Assembly (NCBI RefSeq): GCF_029945685.1
Contig: NZ_JAQSDA010000008.1
Span: 181,091 to 245,090, forward strand
Direction: 5' to 3'
DNA length: 64,000 bases
Source of the DNA: Polaromonas sp.
GTDB lineage: Bacteria > Pseudomonadota > Gammaproteobacteria > Burkholderiales > Burkholderiaceae_C
Positions 9,192-18,105 of the stretch are shown in pieces; positions within the stretch are counted from its first letter, which is position 1; every line of letters starts with the position of its first letter. Below the pieces are notes generated by a model. It saw only the letters and a list, made by a program, of their open reading frames with translations, did not search any database and was not told the origin of the DNA. The position numbers were made by a program, and so were the translations under genes.

Positions 9192-10214
9192 ATGAAAAAC
9201 TGGTTTCGCAAATCCGCTCCAACAGAAGGTGCCGTTTCTGCACCGGCGGCCTTGGTGCAGGCTGGCGGCGCTGGCGGCGCCGAGCACGTGCTGCGCCGTC
9301 TCGAATGGACAGTGCTGCGCCGGCTCGACGGCCTGCTGCAGGGCGACTACCGCACCTTGATGCGCGGCACCGGCATGGACCTGGCCGACCTGCGCGAATA
9401 CCAGCATCACGACGACGTGCGCCATATCGACTGGAATGTCACGGCGCGCCTGCAATCGCCGCATGTGCGCGTTTTCACCGAAGACCGTGAAATGGCCAGC
9501 TGGTTCCTGCTGGACCTGAGCCCCTCGGTTGATTTCGGTTCGGGCGAGCAGCGCAAAAGCCAGGTCTCGGCCGAGTTTGTTGCGGTGCTGGCCCGCGTGC
9601 TGACACGCCACGGCAACCGGGTGGGCGCCATGCTGTACGGCACCGGTGTGGATACGGTGCTGCCGCCGCGCGGCGGGCGGGCGCATGTGCTGCAGTTGCT
9701 GCACATGCTGCAGACCCGTCCCGAGACCACCGGTACGGTGACCACCCGGCTGGACGACCTGTTGACATCGGCTGCGCAGCTGCTGCGCCGGCGTTCCACG
9801 GTGTTTGTGGTGTCCGACTTCATCAGTGAACCCGGCTGGGAAACAACACTCGGCCAGCTGGCACAGCGCCATGAGGTGGTGGCGGTACGCCTGCTGGACC
9901 CGCTGGAACTGGAGCTGCCCGACCTCGGCCTGATCCCGATACGCGATGCGGAAACCGGCGAGCAGTTGCTGGTCGACACCCACGACGCGGGTTTTCGCCG
10001 ACGCTTTGCGCGTATTGCCGCGCAGCGCGAGGCCGACTTGCGCCAGGCGCTGGCCCGGGCCGGCGTCGACACGCTGGAGTTGTCCACTGACGGCGACCTG
10101 GTCGATGCCATCATGCGTTTTACAGAACTGCGCAAGCGCCGTGGCCAGGTCTCGGGTGCTGCCGGCCGAGGTGGCCGCGGCAAGCTGCCCGGCCACCTGA
10201 AAGCGGCAGCCTGA
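9192..10214 (+). CDS. DUF58 domain protein
   Basis: This 340-residue protein has the DUF58 hallmarks: YRTLMRGTGMDLADLREYQ, the DDVRHIDWNVTARL motif, then a VWA-like part with LLDLSPSVDFGS. DUF58 proteins are found beside MoxR ATPases in most proteobacteria and are probably part of the same chaperone/VWA assembly; the biochemical role is not established. The start MKNWFRKS is the only ATG close to the family start. The region just upstream (9106-9191) is non-coding after the 90-bp repeat. Confidence 0.92.
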   Translation: MKNWFRKSAPTEGAVSAPAALVQAGGAGGAEHVLRRLEWTVLRRLDGLLQGDYRTLMRGTGMDLADLREYQHHDDVRHIDWNVTARLQSPHVRVFTEDREMASWFLLDLSPSVDFGSGEQRKSQVSAEFVAVLARVLTRHGNRVGAMLYGTGVDTVLPPRGGRAHVLQLLHMLQTRPETTGTVTTRLDDLLTSAAQLLRRRSTVFVVSDFISEPGWETTLGQLAQRHEVVAVRLLDPLELELPDLGLIPIRDAETGEQLLVDTHDAGFRRRFARIAAQREADLRQALARAGVDTLELSTDGDLVDAIMRFTELRKRRGQVSGAAGRGGRGKLPGHLKAAA

Positions 10215-10234
10215 GCCCCCAAGGAGATGACCCC

Positions 10235-11290
10235 ATGACACCTCCCATGACCTTTCTCTGGCCCCAGTTTCTGTGGCTGATGCTGGCTCTTCCCCTCCTG
10301 GTAACGGCTTATGTCTGGCTGCTGCGGCGCAAAAAGAAAATGGCGTTACGGTATGCCAGCCTGTCCATCGTGCGCGAAGCCATGGGCACGGGGCAGAGTG
10401 TGCGCCGCCACATTCCGCCGCTGCTGTTCCTGCTGGCCATCGCCACCATGCTGCTGGCCGCCGCGCGGCCGTTTGCCGTGGTCACCCTGCCCTCGCAGCA
10501 GGAGACCATCATCCTGGCGATGGACGTGTCCGGCAGCATGCGCGCCACCGACGTGTTGCCGAACCGCCTGGTCGCTTCGCAAAACGCCGCCAAGGCCTTC
10601 CTGGCCGACCTGCCGCGCAGCGTGCGCGTCGGCATTGTCGCGTTTGCGGGCACCGCCTCTGTCGTGCAGTCGCCCACCCTGAGCCGGGAAGACCTGGTCA
10701 CGGCCATCGACAAGTTCCAGCTGCAGCGCGCCACGGCGATCGGCAACGCCATCGTCGTCTCGCTGGCCGAATTGTTTCCGGATGCGGGTATTGACCTGGC
10801 GTCGCTGACCTACGGCCGCAACCGCAACAGCGGCATCGCGATTGACCTGGCGCCGAAAGAGCCGAAGAAGGAATTCACGCCGGTGGCCCCGGGCTCCTAC
10901 ACCTCGGCAGCCATCATCCTGCTGACCGACGGCCAGCGCACCACCGGCGTGGACTCGATGGAAGCTGCCAAGATGGCGGCCGACCGCGGCGTACGCGTCT
11001 ACACCGTGGGTGTGGGTACGGTCGACGGCGAAACCATCGGTTTTGAAGGCTGGTCCATGCGCGTCAAGCTCGACGAGGAAACCCTCAAGGCCATTGCCAA
11101 CAAGACCCAGGCCGAATACTTCTATGCCGGCACCGCGGCGGACCTGAAGAAGGTTTACGAAACCCTGAGCTCGCGCCTGACCGTCGAGAAAAAAGAAACC
11201 GAGATCTCCGGCTTGCTGGCGCTGGTGGCTTCGGTGCTGGCGCTGCTGTCGGCGGGCTTGTCGCTGCTTTGGTTCAACCGGATTCTTTGA
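10235..11290 (+). CDS. VWA domain membrane protein, BatA-like
   Basis: The 351-residue protein has membrane segments at about 11-30, 61-77 and 325-348 and a VWA domain between them. The metal-ion-dependent adhesion site is complete: DVSGSM (97-102), a Thr/Ser loop around SREDLVT, and LLTDGQRTTGVD. This is the topology of BatA/YfbK-type proteins linked with MoxR (aerotolerance or envelope stress operons). It is 20 bases after the DUF58 gene. No BatB or TPR (BatC) partner follows, so the set is minimal: protease, MoxR, DUF58, VWA. Confidence 0.92.
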   Translation: MTPPMTFLWPQFLWLMLALPLLVTAYVWLLRRKKKMALRYASLSIVREAMGTGQSVRRHIPPLLFLLAIATMLLAAARPFAVVTLPSQQETIILAMDVSGSMRATDVLPNRLVASQNAAKAFLADLPRSVRVGIVAFAGTASVVQSPTLSREDLVTAIDKFQLQRATAIGNAIVVSLAELFPDAGIDLASLTYGRNRNSGIAIDLAPKEPKKEFTPVAPGSYTSAAIILLTDGQRTTGVDSMEAAKMAADRGVRVYTVGVGTVDGETIGFEGWSMRVKLDEETLKAIANKTQAEYFYAGTAADLKKVYETLSSRLTVEKKETEISGLLALVASVLALLSAGLSLLWFNRIL

Positions 11291-11782
11291 ACCTGTTGCC
11301 CCCCGGCATCACGCTCCGCCTCGGGTTCGCTTCTGACAGTAGGACCAACTCCCCACTCCCTCCCCCCGCCCTCCCTCGCCCCGCTGGGCGATGGAGGGGG
11401 CTTCATTTGGCCGCGTGTGCTGCGCTCGCGTGCAAACATGACAGTCCCGTGAGTCGACCTGACGCGCTTCGCGCGTCAGGGACTCCCCGCACCCGAACCC
11501 GTATTCGTCCCCACCACCCGTCGGGCTGGGCCGAGGAGCGCAGACAAAAGCGGATCAGGGCTCGCGATTGTCTGAGCCGAAGGCGAGTTCGAGCGAGCCC
11601 CCGCTTTTGCCGAGCACCACAGGTTGCCCGCAGCGAAGCGGAGGGACCCAGACCATCGGGTCGCCTTTCTTTTCCTTAGGTTTCTTTGGCGAAGCAAAGA
11701 AAAGTAAGTCGCCCGCCGGGGCGAGACCCGGCTTGTTGGCAAACTACAGCGCTTCAGAAAAATGAGTAGTGAGCAAACATGG

Positions 11783-11803
11783 ATCCCGGATCAAGTCCGG
11801 GAT
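11783..11803. repeat. REP-like palindrome
   Basis: Eight-base arms ATCCCGGA and TCCGGGAT surround TCAAG. The sequence ATCCCGGATCAAGTCCGGGA is a well known dispersed palindromic element in proteobacterial genomes. Seen once in this window. Confidence 0.7.
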
Positions 11804-11824
11804 GACAAGATTTAGAAAACGTCC

Positions 11825-11872
11825 GCTATAAATTCAATAGCTGTCTGCGCCCGTCACATAAGGGCTGCGGCC
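11825..11872 (+). repeat. Short palindromic repeat, family A
   Basis: Core GCTATAAATTCAATAGC (11825-11841), then CTGCGCCCGT, three bases, and ATAAGGGCTGCGGCC. This copy shows the family tail clearly and is in non-coding DNA. Confidence 0.8.
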
Positions 11873-11921
11873 CTGAATCTCTTACAAAAATGCGCTTTGA
11901 GCCACCACAGGCGGCAAGCAC

Positions 11922-13145
11922 CTACTGCACATGACATTCCCGCCGCAGCAGCGCCAGGGCGTCATTGAGCGCGTGAACCGCATCGCTTTGCAGCGTGGGC
12001 TGCGCCTCGTCCACAAAGGCTTCCCACAAGCTGGTGTAGGCGTCCTGATGCTGCGCCGGGGCGTGGTCCAGGATGTACTGACGGGCCAGCGCGGGATGGA
12101 AACCTGATTTCCAGATCTTGCGCACCAGGGTCGCGGCGCCTTTTTCGGTCAGCATGGTTTTGGGCGTGGCGCCGGCGGCCACACACAGCAGCAGGGTCAG
12201 CAGCGAACCATCGTCACTGTTGCCGCCGGTGACCTTGTTCCATGCCGCGGACGCCTGGCGGTCGTGGTGGTCCACCTCGGCCAAAGCGTCTTCGACCCAG
12301 AAATACCGGCCCATGAAGGCCGGGCTGCGGTCAAACAGCTGGCGCACCGGCAAGGCCGGGTCGAGTATTTTCGGGGCGTCGGCCATCACCGACAGCCGCA
12401 CGCCGTCCACCACGCCGTGCAGGTGCGCAGGCAATTTTTTCGGGACAGCGACAGGCAGCGCCGCCGGGGCAGTCCCGTGTTTTTTGCGCAGGGCGCCTAT
12501 CATTTTCTCGAACGCGACCCAGTCGGGCATTTCGACGCGGCCCAGCGCCAGCACCAGCAAGGCGGTGCGGATCACCGCTTCCGCATCCTTGCCCGCCTCG
12601 TCCAGTTCATCGGCGTCCATGCCCAGCTCCCCGGCCAGCCAGAGCGCGGCATCCACCACCTGCGCCACCTGGCTGCGCCTGGCGAGTTCGGCCTGGTAGT
12701 CGGCCAGATTGCGCAGCGACCATTTGGCCAGCAGCGGAATGTGTTCGTCGCGAAAACCACCGCGCTCGTTCATGCCAAAGTGGCTGTTTTGCGGCATGGC
12801 GATCAGGGCCTTGAGCATGTCCGAGCCGCCCTTGGAGCGCGACAGCAGCGAAAAATCGCGCAGCGACTCGGCCGCCTGCCCGACGTCGCCATCGCAGCTG
12901 CTTTCCAGGTACAGGCTGATCAGGTTCACCATGCGGTCGCGGGCTTTTTCCAGATCGGGGCGCAGGAACTCGTTGCCGAAATACCGTGCAATCTGCACCA
13001 TGCCTTTCGCCCCCTCGACCCGCATGGCCTCGATTTTTTCCGGACCGATGATGCCGTGCAACACCCCATGCTGCAGCGCCTTTTCGAAAAAAGGACGCGC
13101 GTCGTAGAGCGAGACGGCAGTCGGCGAAAGCATGGGCGTGTGCAA
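11922..13145 (-). CDS. Uncharacterised protein, last gene of J-domain operon
   Basis: I do not recognise this 407-residue protein. It appears soluble and largely helical, with no signal peptide or membrane segment. The N-terminal part (MHTPMLSPTAVSLYDARPFF) leads into helical segments with many charged residues. The only cysteine-containing parts are near the middle (YLESSCDGD), the LLCVAAG segment and the C-terminus (RRECHVQ). It starts two bases after the stop of the preceding gene, so translation is almost certainly coupled. Its constant position after two acidic proteins and a J-domain protein suggests a shared cytoplasmic function, but none can be assigned. Confidence 0.8.
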   Translation of the reverse strand: MHTPMLSPTAVSLYDARPFFEKALQHGVLHGIIGPEKIEAMRVEGAKGMVQIARYFGNEFLRPDLEKARDRMVNLISLYLESSCDGDVGQAAESLRDFSLLSRSKGGSDMLKALIAMPQNSHFGMNERGGFRDEHIPLLAKWSLRNLADYQAELARRSQVAQVVDAALWLAGELGMDADELDEAGKDAEAVIRTALLVLALGRVEMPDWVAFEKMIGALRKKHGTAPAALPVAVPKKLPAHLHGVVDGVRLSVMADAPKILDPALPVRQLFDRSPAFMGRYFWVEDALAEVDHHDRQASAAWNKVTGGNSDDGSLLTLLLCVAAGATPKTMLTEKGAATLVRKIWKSGFHPALARQYILDHAPAQHQDAYTSLWEAFVDEAQPTLQSDAVHALNDALALLRRECHVQ

Positions 13146-13147
13146 GG

Positions 13148-13906
13148 TCAGATCGCCGATTCCTCATCGGACTCGCGCGCCGTCGGCGTGGCCTTGCCAC
13201 GGTCGGTGTCGCCGGTCTCGACCTTGCCATCGTCCTCGGTATCTTCCTCGTCGTCGTCTTCCTCCGAAGCCGCCGCCTGATGCGCACTGACCTTGGCGCG
13301 CAGCACCATCAGCATCTCGATGAACAGGTCCGGCAATTGGTAACGCAGGATCCAGGCGAGTTCCATCCAGTCCTTGTCGGCGATTTCATCCTGCTGCACA
13401 CGCGGCTTTTCGTAAGCCGAGGCCAACAGGGCGGACTGCGACAACATCTTGCCGTACTCGTCGGCCGGCTCGAAGCTGCCGCTGCGCGCAAAACCCTCGA
13501 CACGGCTCCACTGGTCCGAAAAATAGTCGGCGAGGGCCTCGGCGCCGCCGTCGAGGTCGCCAATCGCAGTGAGGAATTCCACCGGATCCGCTTCCTCCCG
13601 GAAGATGACCGCGTTGACCATGCCACGCAAATGCGTACGGGTCAGGTCCTTGTAGAGTTTCTCGATCACCACCGCGCGGGCGAACTGCGCGGGCGACACC
13701 AGCAGGCTGACCACCGACTCTTTCGAGTTGTCGTATTCGCGAATCACGGCCAGCACATCCTTGGGCGGCAACTGCTCCAGCACCACCATCAGCGCGGCAT
13801 CGCCTTCGGCATCGGCCAGTTCCACCAGCGCCGACTCGGCACCCACGATGTCGCCAGCCGCAATCAGGCTTTGGGTTTTTGCTATCAGGGCAAGATGCTG
13901 GGTCAT
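13148..13906 (-). CDS. Uncharacterised helical protein with acidic C-terminal tail
   Basis: I place the start at the ATG 13906 (MTQHLALIAKTQ), giving 252 residues; the longer frame to 14041 would overlap the upstream gene and has no sensible N-terminus. Residues 1-210 are helical and repeat-like (EQLPPKDVLAVIREY, LLVSPAQFARAVVIEKLYKDL). Residues about 213-252 form a very acidic disordered tail (SEEDDDEEDTEDD). No known domain is visible to me. It sits 34 bases after the preceding acidic protein gene and two bases before the next one. Confidence 0.82.
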   Translation of the reverse strand: MTQHLALIAKTQSLIAAGDIVGAESALVELADAEGDAALMVVLEQLPPKDVLAVIREYDNSKESVVSLLVSPAQFARAVVIEKLYKDLTRTHLRGMVNAVIFREEADPVEFLTAIGDLDGGAEALADYFSDQWSRVEGFARSGSFEPADEYGKMLSQSALLASAYEKPRVQQDEIADKDWMELAWILRYQLPDLFIEMLMVLRAKVSAHQAAASEEDDDEEDTEDDGKVETGDTDRGKATPTARESDEESAI

Positions 13907-13940
13907 CAGGGTTTCACTTTCGGGTTTCCAATTGCTTGCA

Positions 13941-14513
13941 TCAGTCTTTGGCGTCAAAGCCCTGCTGGACCAGCCAGTCGGCACCCGCCTCCTGGCGTGT
14001 ACGGGCGTCGCTGCCCTGACCGCCCTCGCCATCGTCCTCAAAAATCACCAGCTCCTGGTCGTCGTCCCGGTCGCTGTCTTCGTCTTCATCCTGGTCTTCG
14101 TCGCTGACGATGATCGCGGTGGCCACCGGCAGACCGGCCATGTACTCCAGACCGGCCGTCACCGCCAGAAACCTATCCCCACCCGGCGACCTCAGCACGA
14201 TCTCGGCCAGCTCGCGGGCCCAGGGCGCCAGCGCCAGGCTGCCTGCCAGGCTGCTCCAGGGCGGAAACACATCCTCGTCATGCGTGAGCAGGTGCTCCAT
14301 GACGGCTTTTTCGGTGAAATCAAAACCCTGGTGAAAAACGACGGCCACCATTTCAGGGCTGATGTCCATCATCTGCACCAGAAAGGCCATCTCCTGGCGT
14401 TTACCGGCCAGGCGCTGCTGCAGCACGTCGCGCCCCTCGGAGTCGAAGCGCAGGTCCTCCATCTCGGACTGGTAGGCCGAGCGCAGCTCAAGGAAGTAGG
14501 GGGAGATGCTCAT
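13941..14513 (-). CDS. Uncharacterised protein with acidic stretch
   Basis: This 190-residue protein starts MSISPYFLELRSAYQSEME. It has a helical N-terminal half (MDISPEMVAVVFHQGFDF), a central segment LAGSLALAPWARELAEIVLR, a strongly acidic run (SDEDQDEDEDSDRDDD) at about 137-152, and the C-terminus ADWLVQQGFDAKD. I do not recognise a family. It is the second gene of the J-domain operon, 13 bases after the J-domain stop. The acidic segment resembles the tail of the next protein in composition but not in sequence, which hints at a common binding mode or partner. Confidence 0.82.
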   Translation of the reverse strand: MSISPYFLELRSAYQSEMEDLRFDSEGRDVLQQRLAGKRQEMAFLVQMMDISPEMVAVVFHQGFDFTEKAVMEHLLTHDEDVFPPWSSLAGSLALAPWARELAEIVLRSPGGDRFLAVTAGLEYMAGLPVATAIIVSDEDQDEDEDSDRDDDQELVIFEDDGEGGQGSDARTRQEAGADWLVQQGFDAKD

Positions 14514-14526
14514 GCAGCCGGGGTTT

Positions 14527-14817
14527 TCATGGTTCAGTTCCTTGGGTCAGCGGGTCGAAGTAGTTTTGCCAGATGTCGGTCGCGGTGGCCAGCGGGCTGT
14601 CGAGCAGGTTGCGGCGGCGGTTGTCGTCGTAAGCCTGGCGTTTTTCAGTGTCCGACAGCACTTCGTACGCTTGCTGCACCGCCCGAAAACGCGCCGGCGC
14701 CTGTGGATCGGCATTTTTGTCGGGGTGCCAGAACGAAGCCTTCTGGCGAAAGGCCTTCTTGACGTCGGCCAGCCTGGCAGCGCTGTCCAGCCCGAGGGCG
14801 GTGTAGTGATCGGTCAT
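14527..14817 (-). CDS. Small J-domain protein (DnaJ-like co-chaperone)
   Basis: The 96-residue protein is essentially only a J-domain: MTDHYTALGLDSAARLADVKKAF, helix II, the invariant HPD in ASFWHPDKNADPQAP, helix III, and KRQAYDDNRRRN. It lacks the glycine-rich, zinc-finger and C-terminal domains of DnaJ, so it probably recruits DnaK to a dedicated target. The start at 14817 is set by the family start; the frame is open further upstream without similarity. It is the first gene of a four-gene minus-strand operon whose other products are unknown, which makes them candidate clients or partners. Confidence 0.9.
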   Translation of the reverse strand: MTDHYTALGLDSAARLADVKKAFRQKASFWHPDKNADPQAPARFRAVQQAYEVLSDTEKRQAYDDNRRRNLLDSPLATATDIWQNYFDPLTQGTEP

Positions 14818-15018
14818 GCGCAGGTGGGGTTGTGCTGGACCGCAAGCAAGGCGCTGCCACGGCATATTGGGGGGCTCACCGGCATGAAAAGGCACAGGCG
14901 CGGGCGACGAGGAGACCCAAGATTATGCACGCCCGGCCCTTTTCAGGGCGGGAGGCCGTTGAATGCCCTTGCGCTGGCCCGGCCGTGCCCGGTCAAGCGC
15001 TCAAGACGGCCAGGGGCC

Positions 15019-15702
15019 TCACGCCCACGCCGACAAGCGCCCCGACACCAGCCTGAAACGCCGGCCACAGCGCGCCGCCAGCGTTTCGTCATGCGTCACC
15101 ATCACAAAGGCCGTGCCGTGCTCACGGGCGAGCTGCAGCATCAGTTCGAACACGCCGTCGGCGGTGCTCCGGTCCAGGTTGCCGGTGGGTTCGTCGGCCA
15201 GCACACAGGCCGGCCGCGTGACCAGCGCACGCGCAATCGCCACTCGCTGGCGCTCGCCGCCCGAGAGTTCGGCCGGTCGGTGGTGAATGCGGTCTTTCAG
15301 GCCCACACTGGCCAGCATGGCGCCGGCGGTTTGCGCCGCCTTCTCGCGGTCCTGACCCCGTATCCATAGCGGCATGGCCACGTTGTCGAGCGCGCTGAAC
15401 TCGGGCAGCAGGTGGTGGAACTGGTACACAAAACCCAGGTGCCGGTTGCGCAGCTCGCCCTGTTCGGCGGGCGAGAGCGCAGACATCTGTTGCCCCTTGA
15501 GCTCGACGCTCCCGCTGGTGGGCGCATCCAGTCCACCCATCAGGTGCAGCAAGGTGCTTTTGCCGGAACCGGAGGCGCCGACGATGGCCAGGGTTTCACC
15601 GGCAAAAACCTGCAGGTCCACGCCGTGCAGCACGGTCAGGTCGATCGGGCCTTCGTGGAAGCGCTTGGTCAGGCCTTGGGCTTTCAGAACAATTTCATTC
15701 AT
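15019..15702 (-). CDS. lolD: Lipoprotein-releasing ABC transporter ATPase LolD
   Basis: From ATG 15702 the protein is 227 residues, the usual LolD length. It has Walker [10 protein letters not shown] (42-50), the Q-loop [21 protein letters not shown] typical of LolD, signature LSGGE (146-150), and Walker [12 protein letters not shown]. With LolC/E it extracts lipoproteins from the inner membrane for LolA. Its start overlaps the lolC stop by eight bases, so translation is coupled. Confidence 0.95.
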   Translation of the reverse strand: MNEIVLKAQGLTKRFHEGPIDLTVLHGVDLQVFAGETLAIVGASGSGKSTLLHLMGGLDAPTSGSVELKGQQMSALSPAEQGELRNRHLGFVYQFHHLLPEFSALDNVAMPLWIRGQDREKAAQTAGAMLASVGLKDRIHHRPAELSGGERQRVAIARALVTRPACVLADEPTGNLDRSTADGVFELMLQLAREHGTAFVMVTHDETLAARCGRRFRLVSGRLSAWA

Positions 15703-16948
15703 AACGCAATGCTTCGGCAGGATTGACACGGCTGGCGCGCCAGCTCGGATAAATGGTGGCCAGGAAAGCCAGCACCAGCGCAATCACGACGATGGGCATG
15801 ATGTCGGCGTACTGCGGTTCACTGGGCATGCGGCTGATCAGGTAGATGTCCTTGGGCAGGAAGCTGGCATTGAGCAGCCGCTCCAGCGCCGGCACGAGCA
15901 CATCGATGTTGAGCGCGATACCCAGCCCCAGCAACAGGCCGGACAAGGTGCCGATCACGCCGACCATCGCGCCCTGCACCATGAAGATGCCCATGATGCT
16001 TTTCGGGCTGGCGCCCAGGGTGCGCAGGATGGCGATGTCGGCGCGCTTGTCGGTGACCGTCATCACCAGGGTGCTGACCAGGTTGAACGCGGCAACGGCC
16101 ACGATCAGGGTCAGGATGATGAACATCATGCGTTTTTCCAGTTGCACGGCGGCAAACCAGGTCTTGTTCTGCCGCGTCCAGTCGCGGATCAGCAAATCAC
16201 CGCTGAGGCTGCGCGACAACTCGGCCGCCACTTCGCGCGCCTGGTGCAGGTCCTTGAGCTTGACGCGGATGCCGGTCGGGCCTTCAAGGCGGAAAATCTT
16301 GGCGGCGTCGTCCTGGTGCAGCATGACCAGCGCCGAGTCGTATTCGAAGTGGCCCGAGTCGAAGGTGCCGACCACGGTCATCTGCTTGAGGCGCGGCACC
16401 ACACCGGCCGGCGTGACCTGGCCGCTGGGCGCGATCAGCGTCACCTGGTCGCCTTCACGCACCCCCAGCGAACGCGCGAGTTCGCCGCCCAGCACCACGC
16501 CGAACTGGCCGGGCACCAGCCTGGCCAGCGTGTCGACCGAGGCCGCCGCGAGGTCGGTCACCTGGCCTTCCAGCGCCGGATCAATGCCGCGTACCAGCGT
16601 GCCCTTCATGTCTTCGCCGCGAGCCAGCAGGGCCTGTGCGGAAATAAAGGTCGCGGCACCCACCACCTGCCGGTTGGCCTTGATTTCTGAAAGCGTTTTC
16701 TGCGGGTCCGGCAGCGCTGCGCCATTGGGTGCAAACACCTCGATGTGCGAGATCACGCCCAGCATGCGGTCGCGCACTTCCTTCTGGAAACCGTTCATCA
16801 CGCTGAGCACGATGATCAGTGCCGCTACGCCGAGCGCGATGCCCAGCATGGAAACGCCCGAGATGAAGGAAATAAACCCGTTGCGCCGCGTGGCTCGGCC
16901 GGCGCGGGTGTAGCGCCAGCCCAGAATCAGTTCATAGGGGATTTGCAT
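15695..16948 (-). CDS. lolC: Lipoprotein-releasing ABC transporter permease LolC/LolE
   Basis: This 417-residue protein starts [18 protein letters not shown], the conserved LolC/E start, and is followed by a first membrane helix (about 25-50), a large periplasmic domain, and three C-terminal helices (about 270-300, 320-350, 378-400) ending [15 protein letters not shown]. Only one permease gene is present beside lolD, as in bacteria that use a homodimeric LolC-type (LolF) permease rather than LolC plus LolE. No second permease is in the window, so the LolF-like reading is possible but not proven. Confidence 0.93.
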   Translation of the reverse strand: MQIPYELILGWRYTRAGRATRRNGFISFISGVSMLGIALGVAALIIVLSVMNGFQKEVRDRMLGVISHIEVFAPNGAALPDPQKTLSEIKANRQVVGAATFISAQALLARGEDMKGTLVRGIDPALEGQVTDLAAASVDTLARLVPGQFGVVLGGELARSLGVREGDQVTLIAPSGQVTPAGVVPRLKQMTVVGTFDSGHFEYDSALVMLHQDDAAKIFRLEGPTGIRVKLKDLHQAREVAAELSRSLSGDLLIRDWTRQNKTWFAAVQLEKRMMFIILTLIVAVAAFNLVSTLVMTVTDKRADIAILRTLGASPKSIMGIFMVQGAMVGVIGTLSGLLLGLGIALNIDVLVPALERLLNASFLPKDIYLISRMPSEPQYADIMPIVVIALVLAFLATIYPSWRASRVNPAEALRYE

Positions 16949-17040
16949 GGGACGATTGTGGCATCAGCCGGGAACCTTCCGCATAACGCCCGCCCTGCAC
17001 GGGTTATGCAGCGGGGCCTTGCATCCCGGACAATAGCGGC

Positions 17041-18105
17041 ATGCCCGACTCCTTCCCCCCGCCCCCCCACCATGGGGTGTTGCCGTTTGCCGCCTGCGTT
17101 TCTGACGACTGGCTGCCTGCCATCCAGGCCATGCCAGCCAGTGCTTTTCGAAACTTTGGCAAGTTGCTGCAGGGCATGCTGCCGGTCCACACCGACAGCG
17201 GCGATGTGCGCTCGCTGTCGCCGCCGCACGAGCGGGTGCTGGCCCGGGCGCTGGGCCTGCCCGCGCCCGACGGCCTGATCCCCTGGGCCGCCTGGCAGCA
17301 CCTGCAGGCCGGCGGCACGCCCGCGGACCGGGCCTGGGCGGTCATCACGCCTTGCCACTGGGCCATGGGCCGCGAACACGCCACCATGACCGACCCGGCC
17401 GCACTGGACCTGGTGGAGGAGGAGTCGCGCACGCTGCTGGCGGCCATGCAGCCCTACTTCGAGACCTACGGCATCACGCTGCACCATGCGGAGCCGACAC
17501 GCTGGCTGGCCGAGGGCGAGCTGTTTCGCCACCTGCCAAGTGCCTCGCTGGACCGCGTGCTGGGCCGCAATGTGGACCCCTGGCTGCCGGGCGCGGGGAG
17601 CGCGGGGGCCCGTTTCGGCGCCGGGTCGCCCCAAGCCGAAACAGCCCCCTCGGGGGGCAGCGTATTACACGAAGTGAACAGCGTGGGGGCCAAGGCAATG
17701 CGTTTGCTGCAGAACGAAATGCAGATGCTGCTCTACACCCATGCGATCAACGACGCGCGTGCGGCCAGAAGGCAGCTGATCGTCAACTCCTTCTGGATCA
17801 GCGGCAGCGGCGCCCTGCCTGATACCTTCCATGCCAAAGTGCAGCCGGCCACCACGCTTTCGCGCAGCCTGGCCCACGCCGCTTTCAGCGACGACTGGGC
17901 CGCTTACACACAAGCCTGGACGGCGCTGGATGCCGGCGAGGGCGCGCGGCTGCTCGCCCTTCAGCAAGGCGGCGCGACTGTCCGGCTGAGCCTGTGCGGT
18001 GAGCGTCATGCCATCACCTTCGAAACCGCAAAAACCGGAATTTTCTCCAGAATGAAACGTCTTTTTGGCCAGCAGCCCCTGCCTGTTCTGCTCGAGCAGC
18101 TATGA
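17041..18105 (+). CDS. RpfE-like / phosphoglycerate-mutase-annotated family protein, with repeat-derived insertion
   Basis: This 354-residue protein resembles a family found directly upstream of recJ in Burkholderiales and labelled either RpfE-type regulatory protein or phosphoglycerate mutase; I know of no solid biochemical evidence for either label. Landmarks are AWAVITPCHWAMGREHATM, EEESRTLLAAMQPYF, RNVDPWLP, LLQNEMQMLLYTH and NSFWISGSGALP. Between RNVDPWLP and the MRLLQNEMQ helix, about 30 residues (AETAPSGGSVLHEVNSVGAK and flank) come from an in-frame copy of the 90-bp repeat. The stop overlaps the recJ start by four bases (ATGA), so recJ is probably co-translated. Confidence 0.75.
   Translation: MPDSFPPPPHHGVLPFAACVSDDWLPAIQAMPASAFRNFGKLLQGMLPVHTDSGDVRSLSPPHERVLARALGLPAPDGLIPWAAWQHLQAGGTPADRAWAVITPCHWAMGREHATMTDPAALDLVEEESRTLLAAMQPYFETYGITLHHAEPTRWLAEGELFRHLPSASLDRVLGRNVDPWLPGAGSAGARFGAGSPQAETAPSGGSVLHEVNSVGAKAMRLLQNEMQMLLYTHAINDARAARRQLIVNSFWISGSGALPDTFHAKVQPATTLSRSLAHAAFSDDWAAYTQAWTALDAGEGARLLALQQGGATVRLSLCGERHAITFETAKTGIFSRMKRLFGQQPLPVLLEQL
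17605..17692 (-). repeat. 90-bp GC-rich repeat, family B, inside the RpfE-like gene
   Basis: This inverted copy has the core GCCCCCTCGGGGGGCAGC at 17644-17661 and the end AGCGTGGGGGCC at 17681-17692. It is in frame and adds no stop codon to the host gene. The outer half (17605-17640) has diverged from other copies. Confidence 0.8.

Larger units (their letters stand above)
11291..11921. other. Gene-free interval rich in repeat remnants
   Basis: These 631 bases between convergent genes carry no convincing gene. A pyrimidine-rich stretch (11345-11385) comes first, then a segment at about 11640-11750 that can be read as GEAKKSKSPAGARPGLL. As far as I recall, this peptide-like repeat is common in intergenic DNA of Comamonadaceae and is usually over-called as a gene. 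A REP-like palindrome (11783-11803) and a family A palindromic repeat (11825-11872) follow. The short open frames here look like read-through of repeats. Confidence 0.7.

Noticed and set aside
11568..11765. Short frame with FGEAKKSKSPAGARPGLLA
   Set aside because: This peptide-like sequence appears to be a dispersed non-coding repeat remnant in this bacterial family. It has no RBS and lies in a repeat-rich gap.
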